Below, piece by piece: positions 46,701 through 61,475 of a stretch of 64,000 nucleotides of DNA. Source of the DNA: Ianthella basta (Eukaryota > Porifera > Demospongiae > Verongiida > Ianthellidae). Location: assembly GCA_964019415.1 (NCBI GenBank), contig OZ025889.1:186001-250000 (forward strand), given 5' to 3'. Positions within the stretch are counted from its first letter, which is position 1. The number at the start of each line of letters is the position of its first letter. A program made the position numbers and the translations under genes. Under the pieces are notes generated by a model. That model was not told the origin of the DNA and made no database searches. It saw nothing but the letters and a program-made list of their open reading frames with translations.

Positions 46701-49700
46701 CAACTAACCCTTTGGTACCTCTTCTGGCACTGGTGCCTGCGGTAGTTCTTCTGCAGCACCACAGACGCAGCCTTCATCTTCTTGAACTTGCGTCGGTTGA
46801 GCCACCCACGCACCATCCTCTGGATGAGGACCACACGGCGACCAAGTTCACGCTCACGAATTTCCTCCAGCAGCTGGTCATCTGCATCCTGGTAAGGATT
46901 GGGAAGGGACAGGATGGGAGGGGTGGGATGGGAGGGGGCTGAGTTAGTAGAGATTGCTTGACAGCTCGTTCCTCTCATCCTATCCCATCATAACCTGTCA
47001 CATCTTATCCCCCACCCCTCCCTCTCTCAAGGCTGCTAACCTTGAGGAACACTTTGGTCTTGCCAATCTGCCAGTCATGGCCATCAATCATTGCTTTGAG
47101 GATTTGTTGGCACAACTGCCTCAGGTTGGCAGTGGGAGAGCGCATTGCCTCTGTCACTCCAGGAATGAGGAGATGGTACCTCTCAATAAACTCTGCAAAG
47201 GTGTGTCTGATGGGGTAGCCAGCTCGTCTGATCCTGATGGTTTCCATCATCCCAGAGTACCGCAGCTGACGGGTGCACAGCTCACGGTCAAACACCTGTG
47301 TACCCCACACGCACACACACACACACGTACGCAGGACAGAGAGAGAGACTCTAAGCAACAGTACAAAATACTCCTCAGTCATATCACACCTGACTGCTCA
47401 CCAGTGCTGCTTTGTCCTCGTTTGGCTTGACACAGCGGACAAAGAAAGGCTGGCAAGCCTCCAAGGTGTGCATGAGAGCATCCAAGGACTTCCTGAACTG
47501 TGGCCCCAGCGTAGGGGCCTTCTTGCGGGTTTCTGTCGACTGGTGTGAGAGAAGAAGAGAAGAGAGGTGGAGGAGCAGGGGAGAGATTGGGGAGGGGTGT
47601 CAGATCGTACCATGGCCTTGTCTCCAGAGAAGAGTGAGGCAAGGAAAGGGTTCTTTGTGGTGTGCAGCAGGTCAAAGAGGTCGGCACTGAAAGTGTCCCT
47701 ATTCTTCTCCAGGAAGCCTAGCAGAAAACAGTAGGGTAAGGGATAGGGAGGGGAGGGGAAGGGAGGGGAGGGGAGAGGAGGGGAAGGGGAATGGAGGTGA
47801 AAAGAAGCATTCAAGTAGAACCACATGTGCATACACCACACAAGCTACACACACCACACAAGCTACACACGCTACACACCACACAAGCTACACACACCAC
47901 ACAAGCTACACACCACACACACCACACAAGCTACACACACCACACAAGCTACACGCTACACACACTACACACCACACAAGCTACACACGCTACACACCAC
48001 ACAAGCTACACACACCACACAAGCTACACACCACACAAGCTACACACCACACACGCTACACACGCTACACAAGCTACACACACCACACAAGCTACACACA
48101 CCACAAAAGCTACACACCACACAAGCTACACACCACACAAGCTACACACCACACAAGCTACACACCACACAAGCTACACATGCTACACACACCACACAAG
48201 CTACACACACCACACAAGCTACACAAGCTACACACCACACAAGCTACACACCACACAAGCTACACACCACACAAGCTACACAAGCTACACACCACACAAG
48301 CTACACACCACACAAGCTACACACCACACAAGCTACACACCACACAAGCTACACACACCACACAAGCTACACACACCACACAAGCTACACACGCTACACA
48401 CACCACACACGCTACACACCACACAAGCTACACACCACACAAGCTACACACACCACACAAGCTACACACACCACACACGCTACACACCACACAAGCTACA
48501 CACCACAAGCTACACACACCACACAAGCTACACACACCACACAAGCTACACACCACACAAGCTACACACACCACACACCACACAAGCTACACACACCACA
48601 CAAGCTACACACCACACAAGCTACACACACCACACACCACACAAGCTACACACACCACACAAGCTACACACCACACACACCACACAAGCTACACACACTA
48701 CACACCACACAAGCTACACACACCACACACCACACAAGCTACACACACCACACAAGCTACACACACCACACAAGCTACACAAGCTACACACCACACAAGT
48801 TACACAAGCTACACACACCACACACCACACACCACACAAGCTACACACACCACACAAGCTACACACACCACACAAGCTACACACCACACAAGCTACACAC
48901 ACCACACAAGCTACACACCACACAAGCTACACAAGCTACACACCACACAAGCTACACGCGCTACACACCACACAAGCTACACACACCACACAAGCTACAC
49001 ACTACACACCACACAAGCTACACAAGCTACACACCACACAAGCTACACGCTACACACCACACACCACACAAGCTACACAAGCTACACACCACACAAGCTA
49101 CACACACCACACAAGCTACACACACCACACAAGCTACACACATCACACAAGCTACACACACCACACACCACACACCACACAAGTTACACAAGCTACACAC
49201 CACACAAGCTACACACACCACACAAGCTACACACACTACACACCACACAAGTTACACAAGCTACACACACTACACACCACACAAGTTACACAAGCTACAC
49301 AAGCTACACACACTACACAAGCTACACACAAGCTACACACAAGCTACACACCACACAAGCTACACACACCACACAAGCTACACACACTACACACCACACA
49401 AGCTACACAAGCTACACAAGCTACACACCTCGTGTGTCATAGTACACAGTGCCTGCAAAGTGCACAATCCCAAAGAAGGGGCTGTTGGTGGCCTTGGGCT
49501 TGTGGAAGTGCGGGTTCTGCCCGTGCTGCTTGATCAGCTTGAGCAACATGCTGGCATCTGTGCCCTGGGGAGGGGGAGGGGTGGGGTGGGGGAGGGGAGG
49601 GTGGGGCAGAGTAAGATTGAACACCAGTGGTACCCCAAAGTGACTGCAGACTTGGGCAATGAACACCCATCATCACATGACAGTCACATGACAGTCACAT

Positions 49701-50355
49701 GACCAATACATGACTACATATCAAATTCTGCCATACCTTGGGGAACTTGCTCTCCTCATCAATGAGAGCAATGAAGTTGAGTGGCCTGACAGCGATCATG
49801 TCCAGGATCTCTTGGTTGTCCTTGAACTCAATGTGCGTCCACACAATGTTCTCCTTGTCATACTCTGCCTGCTCCAGTTTGAAGATGTAGCGCACAAAGA
49901 ACTGCTGCAGGTTCTCATTGCAGTAGTTGATGCACATCTGCTCAAAGCTGTAAAGAGAGAGGGGAGGCAGTCACATGACAGTCACATGATAGTCACATGC
50001 AAATTAACTGGGTGACTGCATGATGATTGCCAGCGGCATGCCACATACAGCATCACATGATGATCACATGATGATCACATGACTTACCTGTTCAACTCAA
50101 ACCTCTCAAACCCAAAAATGTCTAGCAGTCCAATGCAGAGTCTGACACTTCTCTTGTCCTTCTGCTCCTGGAAGATGGCCATGTTAATTTTGCGGACAAT
50201 CCAGATGAACATCTTACCATACACGCCTGTAGGGAGGGGGAGGGGAGGGGAGGAGAGAGGAGGGGAGGAGAGGGGAGAGGAGGGGAGGGATGGAAAGGGG
50301 AGGGAATGGGAGGGAAAAGGGAAGGTGCATATGCAGTAGTTCACAACCTTTGGTC

Positions 50356-50412
<57 letters not shown>

Positions 50413-52459
50413 GCGTGCGTGCGTGTGTGTGTACGTGCATGTGTGTGTGTGTGTGTCCAGTACTGCCAACCTTTAACAAAGGCATCCCTGACGTCTCTGG
50501 CAGTGGTGGCATTGACAGGAGACACAATGATCTCACCATGTGTGAGGGTGGAGTGAGTGCACATGGCCTTCTCCATGGCCTTGACGTCCACCTTCAAGAG
50601 GCTCGCAGCCTGGGATGCTCCGGCTTGCTTCTCAAAGTAGGCCACAGGGAGGTTTTGCTTCTCCACCTCTGCAGCCGTAATAAGCATGTGATAAGCATGT
50701 GGTTAGCGTGTGGCACCAACCCAATAGCCAGAAATTGTGCTGATAACAAAGCCAAACGTTGTACAGTCATGTTATGAGGTGTCCTAACCTCCGAAGACAA
50801 TGTTCCCCATGTGAAGACAGGCAGCCACCAGCTCCCAGATGTTCCACTGCTCCTGATCTTCAAAGTTGAGGACCTTCATTGCTCCACGGATCTGGGCAAA
50901 CTCAGCACGCTCGTCTAAACCTTCACATTCCAAGGTGTTGCCCTGGCAACAGAGAGGGAGACAATGTCATGAAATATTTAGATTGATGTCCTCCCTGTAT
51001 CCCCAGATGTCATGTGACAAGCATGTGACAACATGGCACTGCAAGAGGGTCTGCCCTCTCCCCACCTGTGTGAGGTAGTAGTAGTCAGAAGGACGTGTGA
51101 GATGCAGCCGGCCCAGATCCGCTGGAGGCAGGCCCACCAGCATGCGGTAGAAGATGTGGTAGTTCCTCTCTCCATCCTGTTGGTGGACCAGACGAGATTT
51201 CTCCAGCAAATACTGCTCAATCTTGGCACCCTCGATGACTCCTCTGTGAGTGAAGTGGATGTCAATGTACTTGCCAAAACGGGAGGAGTTGTCGTTGCGG
51301 ATGGTTTTGGCATTGCCAAAAGCTGTGGCAGAAGGAATCACAACAAGTCAACTCACAGACCACACATGGCTGCCAGTTTGGGGCCGAGAGCACACATCTA
51401 GTGGTCATGAATAATATTAACAACAGTGTACAGAACACCTAACACACCTTCCAGGATTGGATTGGAGTCGAGGACCTGTCTCTCAATCCACGAGTGCTGT
51501 CCACTGACAGCAGCAAGGAACTGAAGGATCAGCTTTGTGGACTCAGTCTTCCCAGCACCTGACTCACCACTGCAAGGAGAGAGTATATTCTGATTGGTCA
51601 CAGTACCTCATATGCAACCCATGTGACCTCTACCTAATCCGATTGGTCCAACCATGTGACTACGCCCCTCACCTGATGATGACACACTGGTTGTGTGAAT
51701 TCCTCAGCATACGGTGCCACGCATTGTCTGCAATGGCAAAGATGTGTGGCTCCTCGTCACCAATCTTCTTGCCACGGTAACGCTGAATGTGCTCTGCATC
51801 ATAGATGGGCAGCTCTGTGTAAGGGTTCACCGCCACCAGGATGGAGCCAGTGTAGGTCTGGGAGGGGAGGGGGAGGGGGAGGGGGAAAGAAAGGTGTCTT
51901 AATACTGCTTTATGCTTGAAGCAGTTAGAATGGGATTTGTGATGATTGTCTTGTCTTCCTACAACTCCTGGCTGTAGACTGGACGCCATACAGGCTACCT
52001 GGTGTGCTGTGCACTGCTTCACTCACGTAGATCTTCTTGTTGTGGTACCTCATCAGCAAGTTGTGCAGGATACCTGCCTCATGGAGGTCACCCAGCTGAA
52101 TCTGCAGGGCCGGTTGGCACAAGACACCTCTGTCACTTACATGCACACACACAAACACATACACACACAAGCTATCACACCGACCATGTCCTCCACGCCT
52201 TCCACGCTGGTTGGGTGCATCACTTTGACGCGTTTGGCGTTCTTGGAGTCGACCCAGTGCTCGTTCCCCTCATCGTCCACCAACTGCAGTTGCCCAGTGT
52301 CCGAATACTTGACCACGGCGCCCAGAGGAACCTCAAACTCTCCTCCGGACGTGTTGTCCAGCCACACGTGCTCGCCCTGCAAGCGAAGAACAGGCAAATC
52401 AGGCACAGGTCGCCGCCTCCTCCACTTAGCGCCCTCACCTTCGACAGGATGACCGGCAT
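37727..52459 (-). CDS. MYO7A: Unconventional myosin VIIa, complete
   Basis: An actin motor that carries or tethers membranes and adhesion complexes, known from hair-cell stereocilia. I trace 39 exons, all in phase, giving 2198 aa (human 2215). First exons: 52439-52459, 52185-52376, 52027-52101, 51673-51857, 51448-51569, 51066-51322. Last: 38826-38942, 38470-38673, 37727-37840. Motor: P-loop GESGAGKT split by intron 4, switch I NDNSSRFG, switch II DIFGFE, actin-binding [22 protein letters not shown] motifs lie in exons 15-17 (46888-46300), followed by an E/K/R single-helix segment. The tail is MyTH4 (from 45793), FERM, SH3 (42595-42782), a second MyTH4 (42108-41098) and FERM. It ends [19 protein letters not shown] as in vertebrates. 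Exon 29 (41935-42016) joins exon 30 (41293-41384) through an AT-AC intron. Confidence 0.96.
38224..38469. repeat. cctcccctccc tract in the last myosin VIIa intron but one
   Basis: About 240 bp of C/T-only sequence on the + strand, adjacent to the donor of the 38470-38673 exon. On the gene strand it is G/A-rich. Confidence 0.9.
39351..40262. repeat. 14-bp minisatellite (gaggtgggaggggt), about 65 copies
   Basis: Almost pure purine on the + strand, with occasional ataagg variants. On the myosin VIIa strand it reads cacccctcccacct and merges directly into the acceptor cacccctcccacag of the exon ending at 39349. Copies of the acceptor tract thus fill the intron. Confidence 0.95.
41385..41934 (-). 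other. AT-AC (U12-type) intron of myosin VIIa
   Basis: Gene strand: exon ...GCATTCTTGG, then intron start ATATCCTTTT (41934 downward). It ends with branch-like GTCCTTGAC and CTCCTCCCCAC at 41385, and the exon resumes CTATCATGAAG. The joint restores [15 protein letters not shown], which matches the conserved myosin VIIa MyTH4 sequence exactly in length. No GT-AG alternative keeps frame and conservation. Confidence 0.85.
41473..41900. repeat. 32-bp minisatellite (ctacagccgtctagagcccacccactagaccc)
   Basis: About 12 copies, with partial units, inside the AT-AC intron of myosin VIIa. Period 32 for the clean part (41475, 41507). Confidence 0.9.
42340..42545. repeat. gtgacagtaacag-type imperfect repeat in a myosin VIIa intron
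   Basis: Irregular repeats of (a/g)tgacag(t/c)a and gcaacag occupy the intron between 42320 and 42595. Confidence 0.75.
44140..44391. mobile_element. MITE, 252 bp, in a myosin VIIa intron
   Basis: Perfect 14-bp terminal inverted repeats caagggtgtagcca and tggctacacccttg, with subterminal gggggttc and gaacccccc also inverted. Flanked by the direct duplication atgcc (44135-44139 and 44392-44396). No coding capacity. The superfamily is not assigned. Confidence 0.85.
47833..49428. repeat. acacaccacacaagct array filling a myosin VIIa intron
   Basis: About 1.6 kb of 8-22-bp variants of acacaccacacaagct. On the gene strand the intron starts GAG|gtgtgtagcttgtgtagcttgtgt, so the array begins at the 5' splice site itself and runs nearly to the next exon at 47717. 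The His/Thr reading frames across it are artefacts. Confidence 0.95.
50361..50457. repeat. (GT)n microsatellite in a myosin VIIa intron
   Basis: About 23 GT units followed by gcgtgtac variants, ending near the donor of the exon at 50471. Confidence 0.93.
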
Positions 52460-53126
52460 GGCGACCAGTTCTTATAGAAGAATTCTGCACTCGGAGACGA
52501 AAGAGAGGGAAGGAATGACGAGGAACAGGTCCTCACACGCTGCACACAAACAGTGCCAAGGGATGCTCTAAGAAGGCTCCGCCCCAAACTACCTCCGCAG
52601 GTGCAGACGGAGGGAACGCCCAGCGGCAACAAGACCGAAATAGACAATAAACACTTTAAAATGATCCTACAGTGACAGTGTGAACTGCAGCTGAGGATCA
52701 AAGGCCTCGCCTCTTTCTCACCTCAGCTTTGCCGGTCGGTCTAGTCAAAGAGGGCAATGCAATGCTCGCTTGCGACTTACAAACTCGGCACTCCCACCCA
52801 CCGTTCCAAGTGGCCACGCCCGATTCATCCACCCAATATGATCACGTGAGGCGCACCCCCACTTCCGTTTCAATTATCTACACACTGCAGCTGGCTGGTC
52901 TAGCGGACTAGACTAGCTGGAGGAAGCGTGCATGCGCCGTTTAACCCTCCACAGCACAACGAAGTAAGACATGCTCTCGACCGATAATCCAATTGCGGCA
53001 TTGATTGCAATCTCAAATAATTACACCACCTCCTAGCACTACTTCACACACGTTTGTCACTTCTCTCTAGTCCTATGTATCCTATCCAACACCACACTAC
53101 AAGTTACTGTTTATAGAATTTGGTCT
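52460..53126. promoter_or_regulatory. Myosin VIIa upstream region and DDX3 3' UTR
   Basis: The part next to 52460 should hold the myosin VIIa leader and promoter. I see no obvious TATA box and no gene. The part next to 53126 should be the DDX3 3' UTR. Confidence 0.5.
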
Positions 53127-56979
<3,853 letters not shown>

Positions 56980-57399
56980 AACTCAGTACGAAAACACACT
57001 TTAAGTAATTCTCCTTCGTCACGGTATTTCTGGTTTAGATACACGTGGAATATGAGATTGCAGGGATTTCCTCTTCTTATATGAGAGGGCGTAACATTGA
57101 TCGCGCGCTTTTTAATTTCGCTCCCGGCGCTTGTTTGCGGCGTCTAGCGAAAGGCACACTGTGCGTACATGTACACCTATCTACGTATCTAGGCTGCTGG
57201 TTGTTTTCGAATTAAATTCAAAGCGGCTCGCGTCCAATGTAGCTACACTTAGGGTCAAGTGGTATATAGTCCAATATAGGAGATTGTACAAGATAGAAAT
57301 GGTTCACAAAACACACAACAGCAAATGCAATTGAATCATGCAGCCTAGGGTTGAATGTACATGAGAAAAGCATGTCCGCCAGGTTGGTGGGAAGAGTCA
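56980..57399. promoter_or_regulatory. DDX3 upstream region and cyclin B3 3' UTR
   Basis: The AT-rich region with a short GC-rich patch near 57100-57140 probably holds the DDX3 promoter and leader; the right part should be the cyclin B3 3' UTR. No other gene seen. Confidence 0.5.
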
Positions 57400-60163
57400 C
57401 TAGGATGAGGTGGTTCTCCGGGCATCTGCACGGACGTCTTCCAGTGGAGCAATGGTGGCCACTTTACAAAACACACTGAGGGAGGAAGGGGCAGGCAGGT
57501 AAACACACAAGACACTGATGGGGGCAGCCAGGTCAACACAGAGTCACATTAGAGCAGTGCTGGAGACACTGATGCGTGGATTGGCTTACACATGGGAGTA
57601 CTTTGTCCTGACTGTGGAGTGGGAGTCCCACGGCTCTTTGAGCATTGCATTCAGCGACTCTGCCAATGGTAGCAAGTCTTCAACATTACATCCAGTGTAG
57701 TGCTGCAGGGTGGCAGTCTGCGGAGGGGAGGGGGGGGGGGGGGCATGTGTTTGAGTTAGTCTCATGTGACTACATTCCAGTGAAGTCCAGACCACCTTCC
57801 AATGGCACTACTTGCTGTGCTGCCACCTTGTCACTCACCCAGCCCCCCAAGTTCTTCATCCGCAATGCGAGGTACATGGCAGCTGCCGCCAACAGAGATG
57901 CCTTGACTGAGACAAACTTGTACACTTGGAGACTGGACTCACAAATGAAGCGAGCGAGAGTGAGCGTGTCAAAGGTGGCATTGGCCGCCTGAGGGACGAT
58001 GGGGGTTGAGTGAACACACGCACATCACTCAATCATCCATGTTGTGTGCGTACCTTTGCATATCTCCTTAGGAACTGGTAGGCGACAGGGATGTTGATGT
58101 CATAATTGAGGGTGGCCAGGAGGTCGGCCTCCATGTCCCGCACCTCCTGAGATGTGTACGCATCGTCACAGAGGTAGACAAAGTCGTCAACAAGTGGAGG
58201 ACTCAACTCCTGCGCAGGGCCGGGCGGTGACATCATGTGATGCCATATGCAAACACACCTACCTAACTGCACACACCCCAAACTAAGTCCTCCCCCCTCC
58301 CCCACACACCCCAAACTAAGTCCTCCCCCCTCCCCCACACACCCCAAACTAAGTCCTCCCCCCCTCCCCCACACACCTCAAACTAAGTCCTCCCCCCTCC
58401 CCCACACACCTCAAACTAAGTCCTCCCCCCCTCCCCCACACACCCCAAACTAAGCCCTCCCCCTCCCCCACACACCCCAAACTAAGTCCTCCCCCTCCCC
58501 CACACACCTCAAACTAAGTCCTTCCCCCCTCCCCCACACACCTCAAACTTTGAGGACAGGAGCATGGCAGCAGCTCCAACCAGCTGCAGGTACTCTCTCC
58601 TCACAGCCTTCCGGGCAAGATAATGGTCGGCCAGTTTGACTGTGAGGTAGAGGGTCTCATGGTACAGCTCAAAGTTCTCCTGCAGCTCCACCAGCCAGTC
58701 CACCAGGATGGTCCGCATCATAGGAGTGATGAACTTCTGATGAGCAAGGATGTCACTGTCCAACTTAAAGTGATCCTGCACAGAGAACAGACAGCGCTTG
58801 GCATCCAGGCAATTTACAAAGTTCCATTTCCAGTTCAGTTTCACAGTCCCAAACTAAATTCAGTCTGTGGTTCCACTCCCAGTTCCTCCTCACCTCTCTC
58901 CGCTTCATGTACTGGCAGATGTCTTCAGCATACACTGCCGGGTACAAGTGGTTGCCCCTTTCTGGAGCATCAATGTCCACCCACTTCTGCACTGCCTCCT
59001 CCTCCTCCGGGACCGCCACCAGGGGGAGACTGGAGTCGTGGATGCGGGTTGCCTGTAGGCTCTCTTGAAGTGGGGTGATGCCCTCAGACACAGGGGGCCT
59101 GCACACAACACAACACAACAGGTCCACACACAGTCCACCACTACACAACACCATACAGACAAATGAAACCATTCCCACAGTCAACACATCTCATGTGAGC
59201 AATGTGGTGGGGGGGGGGGGGGGGGGGGCAAGCACATGCTGCGCTGCTTAGTTAAACCCGAGGCTACTGGTTTTACATTTCACCTTTTGCCACTAAAAGC
59301 ACCAGTCACTGCCTGCCATCACTAAGTCCATGGCACTACAGCACACTGACACATGGTAAAGAGCTCAGCACCTGGTACACTGTTAGTCACTGTAACTTCC
59401 GTGATGAAGCTAGTGCCAAATGACCCATATGCTCAAATAGTGCTTCATCTGTACACTGACCCCTAGCAGCTTGTCGAGTGGTGTCACCTCGCCAGCTGCT
59501 GCTGAAGGTCGCACACAACACACACCACACCCTCTCACTAAATACACAAACACCTCATGGGGCGACGAGTCCAACAGCTGTGCTCACCCCAACCCTCACC
59601 TCAGCCGGGACTCAGCCTTCTCTCCACTCATTGACCGTGTCACAGGCCTGTGCCCCGCCCTTGTGTGGCTGGACTCTGCCATCTCCGCCCCACTGCTGGA
59701 GGGATCACTGCTGTTGGCCCCATCTCTCTCCTTCCTTGGCCCAGGACAGGGCTGGGACTTCTCCAACAACACACCCTCCTGAGATCTCTGCAGGAGAAGG
59801 ATGGTGGGTCACACTTCTAGCAGGGACATCTAGGGAGTCGCTCGACTCGTGGTGCACTCACGTCTTTCTTCTTGGCATCCTCCCTCACTGCTACGACAGA
59901 TGGCTCCCTGTTGGTGAGGTCGCCAAGAGCACTGCGCTTGGCTTTGGGCGCGCCTTTAGGAGGACTGGGACACACGTACCGCTTCTGGCCCACCACCGAA
60001 CCCTGCAAGCCAGACAGTGGGGGAGGGAAAGGGCGATGGGTGCGCACGGACTGCAACACGCCGTTCGCGACAAGTGGTCGCTTGAAACCCTTTCACCACT
60101 CACTTTGGCTTGTCTCCTGCCATCCAAAACTGTCGAACTAGAACTTCTCGTCACACGACCCAT
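57400..60163 (-). CDS. CCNB3: Cyclin B3
   Basis: A regulatory subunit of mitotic/meiotic Cdk. Nine exons, in order: 60104-60163, 59862-60002, 59600-59787, 58894-59098, 58542-58775, 58054-58209, 57839-57988, 57590-57717, 57400-57475, all in phase, 445 aa. Exon 2 carries a perfect destruction box RSALGDLTN (RxxLxxLxN), of the form found in cyclin B3. Cyclin box 1 has MMRTILVDWLVELQENFEL and HETLYLTVKLADHYLA. Box 2 has DDFVYLCDDAY, LNYDINIPVAYQFLRRYAK and TLARFICESSL. The spacing and YDINIP motif fit B3 rather than A or B1. Vertebrate B3 has a long insert that is absent here, as in other invertebrates. Intron 5 is an array of copies of the exon 5 donor junction. Near the start, the upstream side has a TATATATA run at about 60265. 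Confidence 0.93.
58259..58541. repeat. About 32-bp minisatellite of cyclin B3 exon 5 donor copies
   Basis: About nine copies of cccccacacacc(c/t)caaactaagtcctccc. On the gene strand each unit reads ttagtttg(a/g)g followed by gtgtgtggggga. The true junction reads tcaaagTTTGAG|gtgtgtggggga at 58542. Confidence 0.93.
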
Positions 60164-60760
60164 TGTACGGTAGAGAGATCGCTGGCAGTGTGCTAGGCAA
60201 TCGAGTTGAGCAGAATCACGGAAGCAATCAAGCCTACAGCTAAAAGGAATCGCGAGGTTCGGTATATATATTGAGAGGACTGACATTCAAAGTAATGGCA
60301 GCACATGCACTAATCAGACCACCAGAGCGATCACATTAACATTAGCTCACCGAGAATCAAAGCTCTTTCAAGATCGGAGCGGATCAGAGCTCCCTCTAAA
60401 GAGTTTACACGACTTGAATAATGGCGCTCGAATATTCGAATCTCATTGGCCAATCAGCTAACATTCGAACGTGCGCGTCACGCGCTGGACAACTGTGACG
60501 CAATACTTGTATGTAAACAGCAACAGCAGCGTTACAAAACAACAATATACAGGGCACGTGTGGGTTCAATATAATAAGAATGGGGTACTCAAAAATACAT
60601 ACGGGCTATTATAGTAAACTTAAAATAGTATAAATCTGGGGGCATTTCAGTCAGAAAGACGAGGGCAAGTTATATTACTTCTGAGTCAAACAGATCAAAA
60701 ATAAACTAGTCACTGTATAGTGTAGCTCCTACACTACAGAGAGTGAGTTTGGTGTCCAAG
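60164..60760 (-). promoter_or_regulatory. Cyclin B3 promoter and RhoGEF 3' UTR
   Basis: A tandem inverted CCAAT pair attggccaatcag (about 60445-60457) lies between two ttcgaa elements (near 60434 and 60463), and TATATATA sits about 100 bp before the start codon. CCAAT boxes with TTYGAA (CHR) elements are typical of G2/M genes; use here is inference. The right part should be the RhoGEF 3' UTR. Confidence 0.5.
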
Positions 60761-61423
60761 CTAGCTTGGTGCTGCGATTGGCTGGAGGTAGCCAGCCGGG
60801 ACCCAGCCCTCCACAAGCTGCTCATCATAGTCCGATGCCCTCACCCACCACCAGCCGTACTGGTTGATGCCCACCACCTCCACTTGCTGCCCCTCCACCA
60901 GACCAATGTCATTCTCAGCTGAGCCTGGACGGTAGTCACTGATGGCCACGTAGTCCTTGACAGCTCCAGGTGCCTGAGTGGGGTCATCAGACAGAAGAGC
61001 TCTGTTACCACCACCCAGCCACCCTGCACCCAGCCACCCCGCACCCGGCCACCCTGCACACACACCCTCCACACAGCCACCCCGCACACAGCCACCCCGC
61101 ACACAGCCACCCTGCACACAGCCACCCCGCACCCGGCCACCCCGCACACAGCCACCCCGCACACAGCCACCCTGCACACAGCCACCCCGCACCCGGCCAC
61201 CCCGCACACAGCCACCCCGCACACAGCCACCCCGCACCCAGCCACCCCGCACCCAGCCACCCCGCACACAGCCACCCTGCACACAGCCACCCTACACATA
61301 ACCACACCACTGCTCACCAGTGTCTCGTACATGGTGTCCTCCACACTAGCAATTTCCTCATCTGTGTCAAAGCTACCCGCGCTCTCACTCCTTGTCATCT
61401 GATGCAACACACATTGGGAGCAT

Positions 61424-61475
<52 letters not shown>

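Noticed and set aside
47791..49702. Long His/Thr/Tyr reading frames over the acacaccacacaagct array.
   Set aside because: The array lies between two myosin VIIa exons on the other strand that join in frame; the frames are by-products of low complexity.
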